The notes under the pieces were generated by a model, which worked only from the letters and a program-made list of their open reading frames with translations, searched no databases and was not told the origin of the DNA. The translations under genes were made by a program, and so were the position numbers. A stretch of 64,000 bases of DNA, taken from Crenobacter intestini (GTDB taxonomy: Bacteria > Pseudomonadota > Gammaproteobacteria > Burkholderiales > Chromobacteriaceae). The DNA lies in contig NZ_STGJ01000005.1 of NCBI RefSeq assembly GCF_004919095.1, positions 124,001 to 188,000 of the forward strand, in the 5' to 3' direction. Shown piece after piece: positions 10,959 to 18,303 of the stretch. Position 1 is the stretch's first letter. Every line of letters begins with the position of its first letter.

Positions 10959-11996
10959 ATGAAACAGACCGTCCGCTTCGCCGCCACGATCGCCCTGTGC
11001 GGTGGCTTTGCAGCCCCCGCCTTCGCCGCCGACATCACCGGCGCCGGCGCGTCCTTCCCCTACCCGCTGTACGCCAAGTGGGCCGAGGCTTACAAGGCCA
11101 AGACCGGCAACCAGGTGAACTACCAGTCGATCGGCTCCGGCGGCGGCATCAAGCAGATCGAGTCGAAGACGGTCGACTTCGGCGCGTCCGACATGCCGCT
11201 CAAGGCGGAAGACCTGGCCAAGAAGGGCCTGGTGCAGTTCCCGACCGTGATCGGCGGCGTGGTGCCGGTGGTCAACCTGCCGGGCGTCACCCCGGGCCAG
11301 CTCAAGCTGACCGGCGCGCTGCTGTCCGACATCTACCTGGGCAAGGTCAGCAACTGGAACGACCCGGCGATCGCCAAGCTGAACCCGGGCGTCAAGCTGC
11401 CTGACCAGAAGATCACCCCGGTACGCCGCTCCGACGGCTCGGGCACCACCTTCGTGTTCACCGACTACCTCTCCAAGGTGTCGCCGGAGTGGAAGTCCGC
11501 CATCGGCGCCAACACCACCGTCGCCTGGAAGGTCGGCGTCGGCGGCAAGGGCAACGAAGGCGTCGCCAACTACGTGAACCGCATCAAGGGTTCGGTCGGT
11601 TACGTCGAGTACGCATACGCCAAGGTCAACAAGCTCTCGCACGCTGCCGTGCAGAACGCCGCCGGCACCTTCGTGCAGCCGGACGACAAGACCTTCGCGG
11701 CCGCCGCAGCCGGTGCCGACTGGAAAGGCACGCCGGGCTTCAGCCTGATCCTGACCAACGCGCAGGGCAAGGAGAGCTGGCCGATCACCAGCGCGACCTT
11801 CATCCTGATGCAGAAGAGCACCGACAAGGCCGAGGGCAGCAGCGAAGCGCTGAAGTTCTTCGACTGGGCGTACAAGGACGGCAGCCAGATGGCGCTGCAA
11901 CTGGACTACGTGCCGCTGCCGGCCAACGTGCAGAACCTGATCCGCACCTCGTGGAAAGAGATCAAGACCAGCGCCGGCCAGAGCGTCTGGAAATAA
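10959..11996 (+). CDS. pstS: Phosphate ABC transporter, periplasmic phosphate-binding protein
   Basis: High-affinity phosphate receptor of the Pst transporter (345 residues). A Sec signal peptide (about 24 residues, ending AAPAFA) is followed by mature ADITGAGASFPYPLYAKWAE, the PstS hallmark. Phosphate-contacting segments GSGGGIKQIE and RRSDGSGTTF are present. The ATG at 10959 is chosen for the signal peptide. A strong terminator follows, so pstS is likely expressed above the permease genes. Confidence 0.98.
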   Translation: MKQTVRFAATIALCGGFAAPAFAADITGAGASFPYPLYAKWAEAYKAKTGNQVNYQSIGSGGGIKQIESKTVDFGASDMPLKAEDLAKKGLVQFPTVIGGVVPVVNLPGVTPGQLKLTGALLSDIYLGKVSNWNDPAIAKLNPGVKLPDQKITPVRRSDGSGTTFVFTDYLSKVSPEWKSAIGANTTVAWKVGVGGKGNEGVANYVNRIKGSVGYVEYAYAKVNKLSHAAVQNAAGTFVQPDDKTFAAAAAGADWKGTPGFSLILTNAQGKESWPITSATFILMQKSTDKAEGSSEALKFFDWAYKDGSQMALQLDYVPLPANVQNLIRTSWKEIKTSAGQSVWK

Positions 11997-12020
11997 GCGG
12001 GACACACCGCTGAGAAATCC

Positions 12021-12045
12021 GGCCGGGGGACTCCCCCGGCCTTTT
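12021..12045 (+). terminator. Attenuating terminator between pstS and pstC
   Basis: Perfect 9-bp GC stem (GGCCGGGGG/CCCCCGGCC) with an ACT loop followed by TTTT. It lies between co-directional pstS and pstC, so partial read-through would give more binding protein than permease. Confidence 0.85.
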
Positions 12046-12068
12046 GCCTGAAATACCGAGTCACGCGC

Positions 12069-13031
12069 ATGGAAAAATACCAGAACACCCCGCAGCTCAA
12101 GCGCCAGCTCCTGATCGACACGCTGTTCCGCAACAGCACGCGTTTCTTTGCCTTTTTGGTGCTCGCGCTCCTGGTCGGCATCATGCTCTCCTTGCTGGTC
12201 GGCGCCATGCCCACCATCCGCCATCAGGGCTTGAGCTTTCTGACCAGCACGGCGTGGGACCCGGTGACCGAAGAATTCGGCGCGCTGGTGCCGATCTACG
12301 GCACGCTGCTGACCTCGTTTATCGCCCTGCTGATCGGCGTGCCGGTCAGCTTCGGCATCGCGCTGTTTCTGACCGAACTCTCCCCCACCTGGCTCAAGCG
12401 CCCGCTGGGCATCGCGGTCGAACTGCTCGCCGGCATCCCGTCAATCATCTACGGCATGTGGGGCCTGTTCGTGTTCGCGCCGTGGTTCGGCGACAACATC
12501 CAGCCCTGGCTGATCGACAACCTCGGCGAACTGCCCGTGATCGGCTTCCTGTTCCAGGGCGCGCCGATGGGCATCGGCATGTTCACCGCCGGCCTGATCC
12601 TCGCGATCATGGTGATCCCGTTCATCGCCTCGGTGATGCGCGACGTGTTCGAGGTGGTGCCGGCCATGCTCAAGGAGTCGGCGTACGGCCTGGGCGCGAC
12701 GACCTGGGAGGTCGTGCGCAACGTGGTGCTGCCCTACACCAAGACCGGCGTGATCGGCGGCATCATGCTCGGCCTCGGCCGCGCGCTGGGCGAGACCATG
12801 GCGGTCACCTTCGTGATCGGCAACTCGACCATCTTCTCGACCGGCCTGTTCGACGCGGGCAACTCGATCGCGTCGGCGCTCGCCAACGAATTCGCAGAGG
12901 CGACCAGCGAAGCGCACCTGTCGGCGCTGATCTCGCTGGGCCTGATCCTGTTCTTCATCACCTTCGTCGTCCTCGCCTGCTCCAAGCTGCTGCTGCTGCG
13001 CCTGAAGAAGCAGGAAGGCCGCGGCACCTGA
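12069..13031 (+). CDS. pstC: Phosphate ABC transporter permease PstC
   Basis: Inner-membrane permease of the Pst system (320 residues) with six hydrophobic segments. The binding-protein-dependent transport signature lies near residues 215-250 ([14 protein letters not shown], then [18 protein letters not shown]). The N-terminal periplasmic loop with [17 protein letters not shown] is characteristic of PstC. It follows the pstS terminator and precedes pstA by 19 bp. Confidence 0.97.
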   Translation: MEKYQNTPQLKRQLLIDTLFRNSTRFFAFLVLALLVGIMLSLLVGAMPTIRHQGLSFLTSTAWDPVTEEFGALVPIYGTLLTSFIALLIGVPVSFGIALFLTELSPTWLKRPLGIAVELLAGIPSIIYGMWGLFVFAPWFGDNIQPWLIDNLGELPVIGFLFQGAPMGIGMFTAGLILAIMVIPFIASVMRDVFEVVPAMLKESAYGLGATTWEVVRNVVLPYTKTGVIGGIMLGLGRALGETMAVTFVIGNSTIFSTGLFDAGNSIASALANEFAEATSEAHLSALISLGLILFFITFVVLACSKLLLLRLKKQEGRGT

Positions 13032-13050
13032 AGCGCGGAGAGTACAACGG

Positions 13051-13950
13051 ATGCAACACAGACTCAGCAACGCTAGCAAGGCCAAGACCGTGACAAGCAC
13101 GACCCGCAACAACGCGATCTACCGCAAGCGCCGCCTCGTCAACCTGTTCAATATGGGCGCGTCGATGGCGACCATGGCGTTCGGCCTGTTCTGGCTGGCG
13201 TGGATTCTGCTCACACTGCTGCGCTACGGCCTGGAAGGGCTGTCTCCGGCGGTATTCACCGAAATCACTCCGCCGCCGGGGTCGGTCGGCGGCCTGGCCA
13301 ACGCCATCGTCGGCTCGCTGACCATGACCTTCTTCGGCACGCTGATCGGCACGCCGATCGGCATCCTGGCCGGCATTTACCTGTCCGAGTACGGCAGCCG
13401 CGGCTGGCTCGCGCCGGCGACCCGTTTCATCAACGACATCCTGCTCTCGGCGCCGTCGATCGTGATCGGCCTGTTCGTGTACGAGGTGTACGTGCTGTCG
13501 GTCGGCCACTTCTCCGGCTGGGCCGGCTCGTTCGCGCTGTCGCTGCTGGTGATCCCGGTGGTGGTGCGCACCACCGAGAACATGCTGCGACTGGTGCCGG
13601 GCAGCCTGCGCGAAGCGGCCTTCGCGCTGGGCGCGCCGCAGTGGAAAGTGACCATGCAGGTGACGCTGCGCGCGGCCAAGGCCGGCGTGCTCACCGGCAT
13701 CCTGCTCGCGGTCGCGCGCATCTCGGGCGAGACCGCACCTCTCCTGTTCACCGCGCTGAACAACCAGTTCTGGAGCAACATGAACCAGCCGATGGCCAAC
13801 CTGCCCATCGTCATCTTCCAGTTCGCGATGAGCCCGTACGAAGACTGGCACAAGCTGGCCTGGGCCGGCTCCCTGCTGATCACCTTCAGCGTACTGACCC
13901 TGAACATCGTGGCCCGCTACCTGGGTCGCCAGAAAACCCAATCCCACTAA
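13051..13950 (+). CDS. pstA: Phosphate ABC transporter permease PstA
   Basis: Second Pst permease (299 residues), partner of PstC. It has a basic cytoplasmic N-terminus (about 35 residues), six transmembrane segments, and the EAA-type loop [18 protein letters not shown] followed by [14 protein letters not shown]. The family motif [14 protein letters not shown] lies in the first periplasmic loop. It is immediately upstream of pstB (9 bp). Confidence 0.97.
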   Translation: MQHRLSNASKAKTVTSTTRNNAIYRKRRLVNLFNMGASMATMAFGLFWLAWILLTLLRYGLEGLSPAVFTEITPPPGSVGGLANAIVGSLTMTFFGTLIGTPIGILAGIYLSEYGSRGWLAPATRFINDILLSAPSIVIGLFVYEVYVLSVGHFSGWAGSFALSLLVIPVVVRTTENMLRLVPGSLREAAFALGAPQWKVTMQVTLRAAKAGVLTGILLAVARISGETAPLLFTALNNQFWSNMNQPMANLPIVIFQFAMSPYEDWHKLAWAGSLLITFSVLTLNIVARYLGRQKTQSH

Positions 13951-13959
13951 GTACCCACC

Positions 13960-14724
13960 ATGACCGAACAGAACATCAAGCTCAAGGTCCGCGACCTCAA
14001 CTTCTACTACGGCAATTTCCAGGCGCTCAAGGGGATCAACCTGGACATCCCGAGCAAGCAGGTGACCGCCTTCATCGGCCCGTCCGGTTGCGGCAAGTCG
14101 ACGCTTCTGCGCATCTTCAACCGCATGTACGAGCTGTACCCGGGCATGCGTGCCGAGGGCGAGATCCTGATGGACGACCAGAACATCCTCAGCCGCGAAG
14201 TCGACGTCAACCTGCTGCGCGCGCAGGTCGGCATGGTGTTCCAGAAGCCGACGCCGTTCCCGATGTCGATCTACGACAACATCACCTTCGGCGTGAAGCT
14301 GTACGAGAACCTCAGCCGCAGCGACATGGACGACCGCGTCGAGTGGGCGCTGAAGAAGGCCGCGTTGTGGAACGAGGTGAAGGACAAGCTCAAGCAGTCG
14401 GGCAACTCGCTCTCCGGCGGCCAGCAGCAGCGCCTGTGCATCGCGCGCGCCGTCGCCACCCGCCCCGAGGTGTTGCTGCTCGACGAGCCGACCTCGGCGC
14501 TCGACCCGATCTCGACCGCGCATATCGAAGAGCTGGTGCACGAACTCAAGCAGGACTACACCATCGCGATCGTCACCCACAACATGCAGCAGGCGGCGCG
14601 GGTGTCCGACTACACCGCCTACATGTACCTGGGCGACCTGGTCGAGTTCGGCGAAACCGACACCATTTTCACAGCGCCGTCCAAGAAGGCGACCGAAGAC
14701 TACATCACCGGCAAGTTCGGCTGA
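13960..14724 (+). CDS. pstB: Phosphate ABC transporter ATP-binding protein
   Basis: ATPase of the Pst importer (254 residues). Walker [10 protein letters not shown] is near residue 41, the ABC signature [14 protein letters not shown] near 149, and Walker [14 protein letters not shown] near 171, followed by the switch His (VTHNMQQA). It is the last gene of the operon; no phoU or phoB/phoR follows, and a terminator comes 36 bp later. Confidence 0.98.
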   Translation: MTEQNIKLKVRDLNFYYGNFQALKGINLDIPSKQVTAFIGPSGCGKSTLLRIFNRMYELYPGMRAEGEILMDDQNILSREVDVNLLRAQVGMVFQKPTPFPMSIYDNITFGVKLYENLSRSDMDDRVEWALKKAALWNEVKDKLKQSGNSLSGGQQQRLCIARAVATRPEVLLLDEPTSALDPISTAHIEELVHELKQDYTIAIVTHNMQQAARVSDYTAYMYLGDLVEFGETDTIFTAPSKKATEDYITGKFG

Positions 14725-14759
14725 CACGCTGCGCTGTCATGCCATTCGGCAACCCGACC

Positions 14760-14787
14760 ATCCCGGCGCTTGGCGCCGGGATTTTTC
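14760..14787 (+). terminator. Intrinsic terminator of the pst operon
   Basis: Perfect 10-bp stem ATCCCGGCGC/GCGCCGGGAT with a 3-nt loop, followed by TTTTT. Confidence 0.92.
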
Positions 14788-14819
14788 TTTGCTTTGAACG
14801 GCTTAAGCTGTACTACAAA

Positions 14820-14837
14820 ATGTAAGCGGATGGTAAC
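14820..14837 (+). promoter_or_regulatory. Weak Pho-box-like repeat upstream of the first PiT gene
   Basis: ATGTAAG and TGGTAAC at 11-bp spacing resemble the pstS element, but only about 7 of 14 positions match the PhoB consensus. Context (phosphate transport) is the main support. Confidence 0.25.
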
Positions 14838-14855
14838 ATTCGGCCTCATCTGACC

Positions 14856-14890
14856 GGCCCGCACGGCTTCCTGCGGGCCTTTGCTTTTTT
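14856..14890 (+). terminator. Intrinsic terminator/attenuator directly upstream of the PiT start
   Basis: Stem GGCCCGCA/TGCGGGCC with an 8-nt loop, followed by TTTGCTTTTTT. The T tract ends 22 nt before the likely GTG start of the following PiT gene. As the pst operon already ended about 70 bp earlier, this looks like a leader attenuator for the PiT gene. Confidence 0.7.
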
Positions 14891-14912
14891 GCACAAAATA
14901 CGGGACCTGATT

Positions 14913-16487
14913 GTGGACCTTCACGATTACAGCGAGATCTCCAAGGCCTCCCAGCGCGGCCAGAACGATTTCGTCCGTCTGGGACTGGCGCTGCTTTTCA
15001 TCATCGGCGCCGTCATCTATAGCACCACGCTCGGCCATATCAGCCTGCCGATGATGGTCGCCGCCGGCATCGGCGCCTATATGGCGATGAATATCGGCGC
15101 CAACGACGTCGCCAACAACGTCGGCCCCGCCGTCGGCTCCAAGGCACTGACCATGGGCGGCGCGCTGGTGATCGCCGCCGTGTGCGAGGCGGCCGGCGCG
15201 CTGATCGCCGGCGGCGAGGTGGTGTCGACCATCCGCAGCGGCATCATCGACCCCTCGCTGATCCCGGACAAGGCCGCCTTCATCTGGATCATGATGTCGG
15301 CGCTGCTCGCCGCCGCTTTGTGGCTGAACGTCGCCACGCTGGTCGGTGCGCCGGTGTCGACCACCCACTCCATCGTCGGCGCGCTGCTGGGCGCCGGCGT
15401 GATGGCGTCCGGCTTCGGCATCGCCAACTGGGGCAAGGTCGTGCAGATCGCCGCCAGCTGGGTGATCTCGCCGGTGATGGGCGGCATCGTGGCCGCGGGC
15501 TTCCTCTACTTCATCAAGCGCACCATCACCTACCAGAGCGACATGCGCGCGGCCGCCGCGCGCATCGTGCCGGTGCTGATCGGCCTGATGGTCGGCGTGT
15601 TCGCCGCCTACCTGATGCTCAAGGGCCTGTCCAAGCTGTGGAAGGTTGGTTTCGTCGAGGCGCTGCTGGCCGGCGCCGGCCTCGGCGTGGTGTCCTACCT
15701 GGTGCTCAAGCCGATTGTCGCGCGCCGCGCCGCGCGCTCGGAAAACACCAAGCAGGCGATCAACGCGCTGTTCACCTGGCCGCTGATCATGTCCGCCGCG
15801 CTCTTGAGCTTCGCGCACGGCTCGAACGACGTCGCCAACGCGATCGGCCCGCTGGCCGCCATCGTCGACGCGCTGCAAACCAGCGGCAGCGAGATCGGCG
15901 CGTCCGCCGGCATCCCGCTGTGGGTGATGCTGGTCGGCGCGCTCGGCATCTCGGTCGGCCTCGCGTTGTTCGGCCCCAAGGTCATCCGCACCGTCGGCAA
16001 CGAGATCACCGAGCTTGACCAGATGCGCGCGTACTCGATCGCGATGTCGGCGACCGTCACCGTGATCCTGGCGAGCCAGCTCGGCCTGCCGGTCAGCTCG
16101 ACGCATATCGCGGTCGGTGGCGTGTTCGGCATCGGTTTCCTGCGCGAACACCTGAAGAACCGCTACGCGATCATGATCGCGCAGATCAAGGCGCACCACC
16201 CGGAAGACGACCAGCCGGCGATCGACGCCTTCATCAAGGCGTTCACGCCCGCCTCCATCGAAGAGAAGGGGCAAATGCTGCGCGACCTCAAGCAGCGGAT
16301 GAAGGCCCTGCAGGACCCGGCGCACTTCTCCAAGCGCGAGCGCAAGGAGCTGCGTCAGGTCTACAAGACCGAGCTGGTGAAACGCTCGCTGATCAAGCGG
16401 ATCGCGGCGGCCTGGGTGATCACCGTCCCGGCCTCCGCGCTGATGTCGGCCGCCATCTACCTTGTGCTGCAACATCTGGGCTTCTGA
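14913..16487 (+). CDS. Inorganic phosphate transporter, PiT family (first copy)
   Basis: Low-affinity phosphate carrier driven by the ion gradient (PiT/Pho4 family), 524 residues with about ten transmembrane segments. Both duplicated signatures are seen: GANDVANNVGPAVGS near residue 54 and GSNDVANAIGPLAAI near 302. The C-terminal 90 residues form a charged cytoplasmic region before a final helix. The start is probably GTG 14913 (MDLHDYSEIS); an upstream TTG at 14889 lies in the terminator T tract. It differs clearly from the second PiT gene that follows. Confidence 0.93.
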   Translation: MDLHDYSEISKASQRGQNDFVRLGLALLFIIGAVIYSTTLGHISLPMMVAAGIGAYMAMNIGANDVANNVGPAVGSKALTMGGALVIAAVCEAAGALIAGGEVVSTIRSGIIDPSLIPDKAAFIWIMMSALLAAALWLNVATLVGAPVSTTHSIVGALLGAGVMASGFGIANWGKVVQIAASWVISPVMGGIVAAGFLYFIKRTITYQSDMRAAAARIVPVLIGLMVGVFAAYLMLKGLSKLWKVGFVEALLAGAGLGVVSYLVLKPIVARRAARSENTKQAINALFTWPLIMSAALLSFAHGSNDVANAIGPLAAIVDALQTSGSEIGASAGIPLWVMLVGALGISVGLALFGPKVIRTVGNEITELDQMRAYSIAMSATVTVILASQLGLPVSSTHIAVGGVFGIGFLREHLKNRYAIMIAQIKAHHPEDDQPAIDAFIKAFTPASIEEKGQMLRDLKQRMKALQDPAHFSKRERKELRQVYKTELVKRSLIKRIAAAWVITVPASALMSAAIYLVLQHLGF

Positions 16488-16502
16488 CCCGCCTCCTCTC
16501 CA

Positions 16503-16532
16503 CGCTGCCGGCTTTTGCCGGCAGCGTTTTTT
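16503..16532 (+). terminator. Intrinsic terminator after the first PiT gene
   Basis: Perfect 10-bp stem CGCTGCCGGC/GCCGGCAGCG with a TTTT loop and six trailing T. Confidence 0.93.
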
Positions 16533-16615
16533 CCAGCAAAATCAGCCTGCTGCCCTGCCTGCGGCGACATGCGACATTGTTGTTCGGAAAAGTTCATTTA
16601 CCCCTGCAAAATGCC

Positions 16616-16644
16616 TTGACGCGGCCGCCCTTGCCCCCAACAAT
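16616..16644 (+). promoter_or_regulatory. Sigma-70-type promoter of the second PiT gene
   Basis: TTGACG, a 17-bp spacer and AACAAT, located 31 bp before the ATG at 16675. It lies downstream of the previous terminator, so this gene is likely an independent unit. Confidence 0.5.
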
Positions 16645-16674
16645 CGCGCCTTCCTATGACAACAGCAGTGCATC

Positions 16675-18138
16675 ATGCTTGAACTGTTCAGCGACTTGAG
16701 CCCCGCCCTCGCGATCACCCTCGTGCTCTCCCTGGGGCTGGTCCTCGCCTTCGAATTCATCAACGGTTTTCACGACACCGCCAACGCGGTGGCCACCGTC
16801 ATCTACACCCAGTCGATGAAGCCGCAGCTCGCGGTCGTCGCGTCGGGCCTCTTCAACTTCCTGGGCGTGATGGCCGGCGGCCTGGCCGTCGCCTACGCGA
16901 TCGTCCACCTGCTGCCGGTCGACCTCTTGGTCTCGATCAACAGCGCACGCGGCATGGCGATGGTGTTCGCACTATTGACCGCCGCCATCCTGTGGAACCT
17001 CGGCACCTGGTACTTCGGCCTGCCCGCCTCCAGCAGCCACACCCTGATCGGCGCGCTGCTGGGCGTCGGCGTCGCCAACGCCTGGCTGAACAATGCGCCG
17101 CTGACGCAGGGCATCAACTGGGGCAAGGCGCTCGACGTCGGCACCTCGCTGCTGCTCTCGCCGCTGCTGGGCGGGGTGGTCGCCGCGCTGATCCTGCTCG
17201 CACTGCTGCGCTTTCGGGCGCACAGCAACATCCACCGCACGCCGTTCCAGCGCCAGCAGATCGAGGGGCGCAAGCACCCGCCGTTCTGGTCTCGCTTCAT
17301 GCTGATCGTCTCGGCGATGGGGGTGAGCTTCGCGCACGGCTCGAACGACGGCCAGAAGGGCGTCGGCCTGATCATGCTGGTGCTGATCGGCATCGTGCCG
17401 GCCAAGTTCGTGCTCAACCTGGAGAGCACGCCTTACCAGATCGAACGCACCCGCGACGCCGCCGTCCACCTGCAGCAGTTCTACGAGCGCAAGGCACCCG
17501 AACTCACCGCGCTGATCGCCAAGATGCCGCCGAAGAAGGACACCGGCCGCTTCCAGTGCCACCCGCTGGCTACCGCCGAGACGGCCAACGTGCTGGCCGG
17601 CCTGCTGCAAACCACCGACTACCACCAGCTCGACAAGCAGCAGCGCTGGGACGTGCGCACCGACCTGTTGTGCCTAGACGACGCCGCGAAGATCGCGCTG
17701 AAGCTGCCGGGGCTGACCGCGTCCGAGAAGGCGCACCTGACCGGGCTGCGCAAGGATCTGACCGCGACCACCGAATACGCGCCGACCTGGGTGATCGTCG
17801 CCGTCGCGCTCGCATTGGGCATCGGTACCATGGTCGGCTGGAAGCGCGTGGTGCGCACCGTCGGCGAAGGCATCGGCAAGAAGGACATGACCTACGCGCA
17901 GGGCGTGTCGGCGCAGCTGACCGCGGCCACCGCCATCGGCGCGGCCAGCGTGTTCGGCTTCCCGGTGTCGACCACGCAGGTACTCTCCAGCGCAGTCGCC
18001 GGCACCATGCTTGCCAACCGCTCGGGCCTGCAGATGTCGACCATCCGCAACATCCTGCTCGCGTGGCTGTTCACGCTGCCGGTCGCGATGGGTCTGGCCG
18101 CCGGCCTCTATATCGCCGGCGCCCATTTCTTCGCATAA
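16675..18138 (+). CDS. Inorganic phosphate transporter, PiT family (second copy, PitA-like)
   Basis: Second low-affinity phosphate carrier (487 residues). Signatures GFHDTANAVATVIYT (near residue 31) and GSNDGQKGVGLIMLV (near 222) frame the repeat. Between the two membrane halves is a large cytosolic domain (about residues 240-370), as in E. coli PitA. Carrying pstSCAB and two divergent PiT genes in a row implies layered phosphate uptake, possibly with different affinities or metal-phosphate preference. It has its own promoter. Confidence 0.94.
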   Translation: MLELFSDLSPALAITLVLSLGLVLAFEFINGFHDTANAVATVIYTQSMKPQLAVVASGLFNFLGVMAGGLAVAYAIVHLLPVDLLVSINSARGMAMVFALLTAAILWNLGTWYFGLPASSSHTLIGALLGVGVANAWLNNAPLTQGINWGKALDVGTSLLLSPLLGGVVAALILLALLRFRAHSNIHRTPFQRQQIEGRKHPPFWSRFMLIVSAMGVSFAHGSNDGQKGVGLIMLVLIGIVPAKFVLNLESTPYQIERTRDAAVHLQQFYERKAPELTALIAKMPPKKDTGRFQCHPLATAETANVLAGLLQTTDYHQLDKQQRWDVRTDLLCLDDAAKIALKLPGLTASEKAHLTGLRKDLTATTEYAPTWVIVAVALALGIGTMVGWKRVVRTVGEGIGKKDMTYAQGVSAQLTAATAIGAASVFGFPVSTTQVLSSAVAGTMLANRSGLQMSTIRNILLAWLFTLPVAMGLAAGLYIAGAHFFA

Positions 18139-18169
18139 AGAGAGTAGATAATCTCTAACGATTGAAAAA

Positions 18170-18183
18170 TTGATCTGGATCAA
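18170..18183 (+). promoter_or_regulatory. FNR-type operator (perfect consensus)
   Basis: TTGATCTGGATCAA matches the FNR/Anr consensus TTGAT-N4-ATCAA at all ten positions. A -10-like TAACAT (18206-18211) places the start point near 18218, so the box centre is at about -41.5, the classic class II activating position. No protein gene lies downstream on this strand. Confidence 0.85.
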
Positions 18184-18217
18184 CACGGTTGCCAGGGTGA
18201 AGCGCTAACATCCATCC

Positions 18218-18294
18218 CGCTTCATCATGGTTTCTCCTTTGTTGTTTGCAGCAATATCCCATTCGCCCCGACCCCTCAGTCGGGGCATTTTTTT
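18218..18294 (+). ncRNA. Predicted FNR-activated small regulatory RNA (AniS/FnrS-like)
   Basis: A transcript of about 77 nt is bounded by the FNR-box promoter and a strong intrinsic terminator (stem GCCCCGAC/GTCGGGGC, 18265-18286, then seven T). The 5' half is unstructured and CU-rich, with GGTTTCTCCTTTG at 18229-18241, complementary to AAGGAGAAA-type Shine-Dalgarno sequences. FNR-driven, Hfq-type sRNAs of this kind are known as FnrS in E. coli and AniS in Neisseria. It sits in the gap between pitA-like and convergent recG. Eleven nucleotides (18227-18237) are an exact antisense of the gcdH translation start region. The ATG at 18227 opens a frame without a ribosome binding site and is not proposed as a gene. 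The 5' end is inferred. Confidence 0.75.
18265..18294 (+). terminator. Intrinsic terminator of the predicted sRNA
   Basis: 8-bp stem GCCCCGAC/GTCGGGGC with a 6-nt loop and a 7-T tail on the plus strand only. On the minus strand there is no T run, so it does not serve recG. Confidence 0.92.
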
Positions 18295-18303
18295 GTCCGC
18301 GCC

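Noticed and set aside
14808-14826. CTGTACT...ATGTAAG as a Pho box for the first PiT gene
   Set aside because: The two heptamers are 12 bp apart instead of 11, off the PhoB helical register; the neighbouring 14820-14837 pair was listed instead, at low confidence.
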